In this document: positions 6,130 through 9,956 of the stretch, piece after piece
Numbering within the stretch: the first letter of the stretch is position 1
Layout: each line of letters begins with the position of its first letter
Source: JAVBPB01 sp031549965
GTDB taxonomy: Bacteria; Bacillota; Clostridia; Lachnospirales; Lachnospiraceae
Direction of reading: 5' to 3'
Length of the DNA: 9,956 nucleotides
NCBI GenBank assembly: GCA_031549965.1
Contig: JAVBPB010000071.1
Location: 1 to 9,956 of the forward strand
The notes under the pieces: generated by a model
The model's input: only the letters and a program-made list of their open reading frames with translations
Told to the model about the DNA's origin: nothing
The model's database searches: none
Program-made: the position numbers and the translations under genes

Positions 6130-7527
6130 ATGAAGACTAACATTGAGAATCATCTTTTGGGATACGATACCAGACTGGAAACTTCAGACTGGCGGTATAG
6201 TGGGAGTGTAATTGGACTAATAAAGTATTTTGATTTTCTTGGAAGAAAAACAGGTAAGGAGTTTTACAAACAGGAAGAGGAAGGTATTCTTTACTTTAGC
6301 GGGGATATAACAGAAGAAAGATATCTTGAATTTGCAGAAGATTATTTTGCAGACGAGATGCACCATAAAAAGGTGGAGGAATGGCTTTTAAAGGAAGACT
6401 TTACTGATGAAGACATAAAGTCTATTAATGAAAGGCTTGCAGGAAGTATGTCCAACACAGTAATGAAAAATATTTTTTCAAAAAATAAGTTTAATGGCAG
6501 TAACAAAGATGAAATTTTGAAATTAATTGAGCAAAATAGAAAAATAATTATAAAAGAAACCTTTCGTAATAAAAAGAACCTATATGCCAATTACGGTAAT
6601 ACTAATCTATTTCTTAACTTTGAAAAATTACCTCATTGCAGACTTGTAAATTATAACGTGGATGAAGGAAGAAAGAGTAAATCCTTGGCATATCAATTTG
6701 ATACAGAGACTTTCGTAAATGAAGACTGTATTGAATTTGATTTCATACCTTTTGCATTTACCAATACAAGAGAAGCATTATTTATTAATAACAATTTTAC
6801 AGTTAAGCAATTATTGCAAACTCATCAAAAACTAAACGGTATTATTAAAAATGAGATGGATCAGGAAAAAGGAAACGCAAAAGCCGCCCTTTTTGGAGCA
6901 ATTATTGAAAGTGCAGATTTCATTGATTTTGATGTGGAAGTAATTATTAAAAACAGGGAATATGCATTTTATGAAACCATGTTTATAAGAAAAGATGCCA
7001 TTAAAATATTACGTTGTTTAAAAGATAAAAAGGCAGCTTTTTCATTTGCCTATAAACGTGGTGAGAATGATTATATTAATATTCAAAATGAAGTGGTTCA
7101 TCATATTCTAAATAATATTTTATTAGATGACTTAATTGAAATGTTTTTAAAGGAAAAAGATCGGAATTATCATTATCTGATCGATAGGTTTATTGAGATT
7201 AATTTAAAAATAAAGGGAGGAATGGATATGACAGGGGACATGAAGTCAGCATTTGCTTGTGCAAAAGAAGTTGTTAAAGTTTTTATTGAAAGAAAACAGG
7301 AAAATAAAATTGATACATACAGACAAAAATTAATCAGTGCAGTTGTATTTCATGATTATGACAGGACATGTGAGATTTTACTACAATTATCGAATTATTC
7401 GGGGGTAAGCTTTAGCTTTGCCTATCCTTTATTTGAAGATTTTGAATCTCATAAGGAACTTGCATATACATTTATTAATGCTTTAGAAAAGAATAGTGAT
7501 AAAAAAGGGAAAGGGGATAATGAATAA
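6130..7527 (+). CDS. cas8b: Type I-B Cascade large subunit Cas8b (Cst1/Csx8-like)
   Basis: This 465-residue protein should be the large Cascade subunit, which recognises the PAM and helps unwind target DNA. It is identified from its place between cas6 and cas7, its length, the N-terminal SDWRYSGSVIGLIKYF stretch (19-34), similar to the DWxYNAGIVG start of Cst1 proteins, and the FIPFAF...FINNNFTVKQL segment (205-228). Cst1 members usually carry two CxxC pairs just before FIPFAF. Here only C170 and C200 remain, so the zinc site appears lost. AAGGAGG lies 7 bases before the ATG. The stop codon overlaps the cas7 start by one base (TAATG). The last ~99 residues probably also appear as a separate Cas11. 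Cas8a1/Csx8 is an alternative family name. Confidence 0.85.
   Translation: MKTNIENHLLGYDTRLETSDWRYSGSVIGLIKYFDFLGRKTGKEFYKQEEEGILYFSGDITEERYLEFAEDYFADEMHHKKVEEWLLKEDFTDEDIKSINERLAGSMSNTVMKNIFSKNKFNGSNKDEILKLIEQNRKIIIKETFRNKKNLYANYGNTNLFLNFEKLPHCRLVNYNVDEGRKSKSLAYQFDTETFVNEDCIEFDFIPFAFTNTREALFINNNFTVKQLLQTHQKLNGIIKNEMDQEKGNAKAALFGAIIESADFIDFDVEVIIKNREYAFYETMFIRKDAIKILRCLKDKKAAFSFAYKRGENDYINIQNEVVHHILNNILLDDLIEMFLKEKDRNYHYLIDRFIEINLKIKGGMDMTGDMKSAFACAKEVVKVFIERKQENKIDTYRQKLISAVVFHDYDRTCEILLQLSNYSGVSFSFAYPLFEDFESHKELAYTFINALEKNSDKKGKGDNE
7215..7220 (+). promoter_or_regulatory. Internal ribosome binding site in cas8
   Basis: GGGAGG lies inside the cas8 coding sequence, 7 bases before the in-frame ATG at 7228 and only one base before another in-frame ATG at 7222. 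The spacing favours 7228. It is as strong as the sites in front of the annotated cas genes. Confidence 0.65.
7228..7527 (+). CDS. cas11: Cas11b small subunit, predicted by internal translation of cas8
   Basis: Translation from Met367 of Cas8 would give a 99-residue, mainly helical protein ending at the cas8 stop. In type I-B, I-C and I-D systems the small subunit Cas11 is known to be made from an internal start in the large-subunit gene and to bind Cascade in more than one copy. Here GGGAGG stands 7 bases before the in-frame ATG, with a second in-frame ATG at 7240. The size and position fit. No separate cas11 gene is present. Production of the protein is inferred from the sequence alone. Confidence 0.6.
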   Translation: MTGDMKSAFACAKEVVKVFIERKQENKIDTYRQKLISAVVFHDYDRTCEILLQLSNYSGVSFSFAYPLFEDFESHKELAYTFINALEKNSDKKGKGDNE

Positions 7528-8411
7528 TGAAAAAAAGTACAATTACATTAACAGTTGTGGCTAATATGACAGCCAATTATGGAGAAACGCTTGGAAATAT
7601 TGGAGGCATACAAAAGGTTTTTAAAAATAGGAAGGTATATGGAATACGAAGCAAAGAAAGTCTTAAAAATGCTATTATGACCCAAAGTGGCTTATATGAT
7701 GATTTACAAACCACAGTAGATGGGGCTACTCAAAAGTTGGTAACAGAGGAATTAAATGTTACTAATTGTAAAGCTCTTGAGGGTGGATATATGAGTACAA
7801 AGGGCATTACATATATAAGAAAAAGTTCTTTTTATGTTACAGATGCTATTTCATGTGACAGTTTTGTAAATGAAACAAGATTCCATAATAATTTATACCT
7901 TGCAACTAATTTTGCAAAAAATAATGACCTAAATGTTCAAAATGATGCGAAAAAGACTGGTTTAATGCCATATCAGTATGAGTATGATAAATCCTATAAA
8001 GTATATAGTATTACCATAGATTTAGATATGATTGGTAAAGATGAAAATTTCTCTGAAAATGAAGCTTCAAATGAAGAAAAGGCAGAGAGGGTTATTGCAT
8101 TATTAAGTGCAGTTGAAAATCTTAGCTTAGTGGTAAGAGGAAATCTTGATAATTCAGAACCGATTTTTGTTGTAGGAGGATTTTCACCAAGAAAAACCCA
8201 CTACTTTGAAAATGTTGTAAAAGTAGAAAATGAAATTCTTAAGCTTTCAGAAGATTTAAAGGAAAAATTATCAGAAGGTTTTATGGCAGGACTCCTTCAA
8301 GGGGGTACATTTGCTAATGAAGAAGAAGTGATTCGCACCTTAAAACCTATGGGAATTAAAGGTTTTTTTAAACAATTAAAAGAGGAAGTTAAGAACTATT
8401 ATCAAGGATAA
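7527..8411 (+). CDS. cas7: Type I-B Cascade backbone subunit Cas7 (Cst2/DevR family)
   Basis: This 294-residue protein should form the helical backbone of Cascade, with several copies coating the crRNA spacer. Family features are the N-terminal ITLTVVANMTANYGETLGN (residues 5-23), followed by a VYGIRSKESLKNAI segment, a central TRFHNNLYLATNF region (~117-129), and SITIDLDMIG (~161-170), typical of Cst2/DevR Cas7. The ATG overlaps the cas8 stop by one base, which suggests coupled translation, and AAGGGG lies just upstream. The gene is full length, and cas5 follows after 19 bases. Confidence 0.92.
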   Translation: MKKSTITLTVVANMTANYGETLGNIGGIQKVFKNRKVYGIRSKESLKNAIMTQSGLYDDLQTTVDGATQKLVTEELNVTNCKALEGGYMSTKGITYIRKSSFYVTDAISCDSFVNETRFHNNLYLATNFAKNNDLNVQNDAKKTGLMPYQYEYDKSYKVYSITIDLDMIGKDENFSENEASNEEKAERVIALLSAVENLSLVVRGNLDNSEPIFVVGGFSPRKTHYFENVVKVENEILKLSEDLKEKLSEGFMAGLLQGGTFANEEEVIRTLKPMGIKGFFKQLKEEVKNYYQG

Positions 8412-8430
8412 GTGAAAGGCGTGAACATTT

Positions 8431-9513
8431 ATGGAAGCTTTAAGAATTGTACTATTTCAAAACAGTGCCAATTATAAAAAAGAAGAAACCGTTGATAATA
8501 AAACGACCTATCCTCTGCCTCCATTATCGACTGTAATAGGAGCATTACATAATGCCTGTAATTTTAAAGAATATCATCCAATGGATATTAGCATACAGGG
8601 AAAGTATGAAGCTATGATTAGAAAACCTTATACTGATTATTGTTTTTTAAATTCTACTCAAGACGATAGAGGGATTCTTGTAAAAATGAGAAATGCCAGT
8701 ATGCTGTCAACAGCATTTGATAAGGTTGCCAGTGCAAAAAAATCTCAGGGAAATAGTTTTAGACAAAGAATTACCATTCAGGTGATTAATGAAAATTTAC
8801 TAAAGGAATATTGTTATTTAAAGGAGTTAAATGATAAAATTAAGGAATTTAAGGATAATCGCATAAAAGCTGTAAGTGCTTTGCTAAAAAAAAGAAAAAA
8901 GAGATTAGCTGATAAAAAATCTAAACTTGATAAGAGTTCCAGCCAATTTAAACTGGTTGATCAAAGAGAAAAAGAATTAAAACAAATGGAAAAAGATATT
9001 AATCAAAGGCTTAAAGAATATGAAGAAATTTATTATAAAAAGCCTATTTCTCAGTTTAAAACCTTAACTACTTCCTTAAAATATTATGAGATTCTCACAA
9101 ATGTGGAATTGATAATACATGTATCTAGTGATAAAGAAACTTTAGAGGAAATTAAAGAACATATTTATGATTTGAAATCCATTGGAAGAAGTGAGGATTT
9201 TGTTGAAGTGAGGGAGGTTTCATTTGTAACTTTGCACGAAGAATCAAAAAAAGAAGTAGAAAGTAATTATTCTTCTTATATTGATTATAATTTAGTAAAA
9301 GAAGATGGAGTTTATTATCGAATGCGAAATGGAATTGCTGCAAATGGTACAAAATATTATTTGAATAAGAAGTATACCATTATAGATAATAAAAGAAAGT
9401 TTGAAAAAAAGAAAGTACTTTATATTTCTAAGTTTAGTGCAGAAGAAGCGTGTGAGGGATTATATTTTGACAAGGTCAATGAGGATAAAACTTATATAGT
9501 TAATCTCTTATAA
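8431..9513 (+). CDS. cas5: Type I-B Cascade subunit Cas5 with a long coiled-coil insertion
   Basis: Cas5 caps the 5' handle end of the crRNA in Cascade. The N-terminus is clearly Cas5t/Cas5b-like: MEALRIVLFQNSANY, TYPLPPLSTVIGALHNAC (26-43) and FKEYHPM...IQGKYEA (45-61). At 360 residues it is well over the usual ~220-260. The excess is largely a lysine- and glutamate-rich segment at ~120-202, predicted to form a coiled coil, before the fold resumes near YYEILTNVELIIHV (218-231). The start is in a weaker ribosome binding context than its neighbours (AAAGG, 11 bases upstream), which fits coupling to cas7. No cas3 follows. Mobile-element debris begins about 50 bases downstream. Confidence 0.9.
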   Translation: MEALRIVLFQNSANYKKEETVDNKTTYPLPPLSTVIGALHNACNFKEYHPMDISIQGKYEAMIRKPYTDYCFLNSTQDDRGILVKMRNASMLSTAFDKVASAKKSQGNSFRQRITIQVINENLLKEYCYLKELNDKIKEFKDNRIKAVSALLKKRKKRLADKKSKLDKSSSQFKLVDQREKELKQMEKDINQRLKEYEEIYYKKPISQFKTLTTSLKYYEILTNVELIIHVSSDKETLEEIKEHIYDLKSIGRSEDFVEVREVSFVTLHEESKKEVESNYSSYIDYNLVKEDGVYYRMRNGIAANGTKYYLNKKYTIIDNKRKFEKKKVLYISKFSAEEACEGLYFDKVNEDKTYIVNLL

Positions 9514-9567
9514 TGTGGTTAGATTAAATTCTTTGTGTATCCAACGCATTGCCATTTAGATACTGCC

Positions 9568-9702
9568 CCCTCAGAAAAACATTATAATTTATAAAAAAAT
9601 CAGATAAGCCAAACATTCCAATGAGCCTATGAAAAAGCATCATAGTCTCATTTCCATGGCTTATAATGATTTTTTTCATAAATTATAATGTTTTTCTGAG
9701 GG
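9568..9702. mobile_element. 135-bp near-perfect palindrome (MITE-like or structured RNA)
   Basis: The outer arms 9568-9610 and 9658-9702 match over about 42 bases with one extra base and one small bulge, starting CCCTCAGAAAAACATTATAA. The centre forms a second stem, AATGAG-C-CTATGA (9620-9632) with TCATAG-T-CTCATT (9640-9652), around a 7-base loop, so the whole unit folds as one long hairpin. No target duplication is obvious. It has no coding capacity. It may be a non-autonomous element inserted next to the transposase remnant, and it would also act as a transcription terminator for the cas operon. Confidence 0.6.
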
Positions 9703-9739
9703 AATATAGTTTGTAGAGGCAAAGCTGTCTTAGAATACT

Positions 9740-9956
9740 AATCTCATGGTATTTTGATTCAATGCCCTATCTCATAAAGTAAAGTACTTTAAAATCTTCC
9801 ATAGTAAGAACTTCATCAGGTATATTTGTAACTAGCACTCCATCCTCTGTTTCTGTAAGAGGAAAGCGTATTACTCTTAATTTATAGGTCTTATTTTCCC
9901 ATTTATATCAACCCACCTATCTCCATAAGGTGCATTAAAAAGTCCTATTAAAAGAG
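9740..9956 (-). pseudogene. IS4-family transposase remnant (frameshift, nonsense, truncated)
   Basis: Reading leftward, one frame gives NAPYGDRWVDINGKI (up to about 9893). A frameshift then leads to KTYKLRVIRF..., and further on LVTNIPDE and VLYFMR, then TAG (9769-9767) and GIESKYHEI. This matches the IS4-family C-terminal region, including the Y-x2-R-x3-E part of the Y-(2)-R-(3)-E-(6)-K signature. The stop replaces the tryptophan codon usual after R (TGG to TAG), and the signature lysine position is serine. Similarity ends near 9740, so the 3' end is lost. The 5' part runs off the window. It cannot encode a working transposase. Confidence 0.75.

Noticed and set aside
6342..6590. Leftward 82-codon frame opposite cas8
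   Set aside because: It has no start signals, and the phenylalanine- and isoleucine-rich product reflects AT-rich antisense sequence of cas8.
9152..9352. Leftward 66-codon frame opposite cas5
   Set aside because: It is antisense to a conserved cas gene with no ribosome binding site.
9514..9567. Possible short coding remnant between cas5 and the palindrome
   Set aside because: Neither strand gives a recognisable peptide and no ribosome binding site is present. It may be part of the broken element but cannot be assigned.
5135..9956. CRISPR array near the cas genes
   Set aside because: I looked for regularly spaced 28-37-base repeats and found none. The only repeat-like stretch is the single degenerate one at 6064-6093.

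Overview
The window is AT-rich DNA with strong Shine-Dalgarno sites (AGGAGG types), a Tlp-family spore protein and a clostridial-type I-B CRISPR-Cas operon. Together these suggest an anaerobic, spore-forming member of the Clostridia. The species cannot be named from the sequence alone.

Left part (1-3660): the first codons of an unidentified leftward gene, a divergent promoter region, and a very large cytosolic hybrid signalling kinase. In order the kinase carries a Ser/Thr-kinase-like domain, two tandem PAS domains, a HisKA/HATPase core and two receiver domains. A 13-bp stem lies between it and a converging leftward cluster.

Middle part (3660-5134): a set of short genes. Leftward are a small HMA-fold protein that has lost its metal-binding cysteines, an 11-codon ORF with a perfect ribosome binding site, and a Tlp-like spore protein with a possible sporulation-type promoter. 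Rightward is a 144-residue cysteine-rich protein of unknown function with its own good promoter and terminator.

Right part (5135-9513): the Cascade half of a type I-B CRISPR-Cas system in the order cas6, cas8b (Cst1-like), cas7 (Cst2/DevR) and cas5. A strong in-frame internal start in cas8 probably yields the Cas11 small subunit. Cas6 should cut the CRISPR transcript, while Cas8, Cas7, Cas5 and Cas11 should assemble on the crRNA. No CRISPR array, cas3, cas4, cas1 or cas2 is in the window. The 114-bp gap between cas6 and cas8 is unusual. It holds a -10 box, a short translation-like signal, a 9-bp inverted repeat, a degenerate I-B-like repeat and a repeated seed-like stretch. This resembles the layout of CreTA toxin-antitoxin RNAs, which are known from the same position in other type I-B loci, and it is the best candidate here for something new.

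Right end (9514-9956): debris of mobile elements. A 135-bp near-perfect palindrome (MITE-like or structured RNA) is followed by a leftward, frameshifted, nonsense-containing remnant of an IS4-family transposase that runs off the window edge. It sits where cas3 would normally follow cas5.
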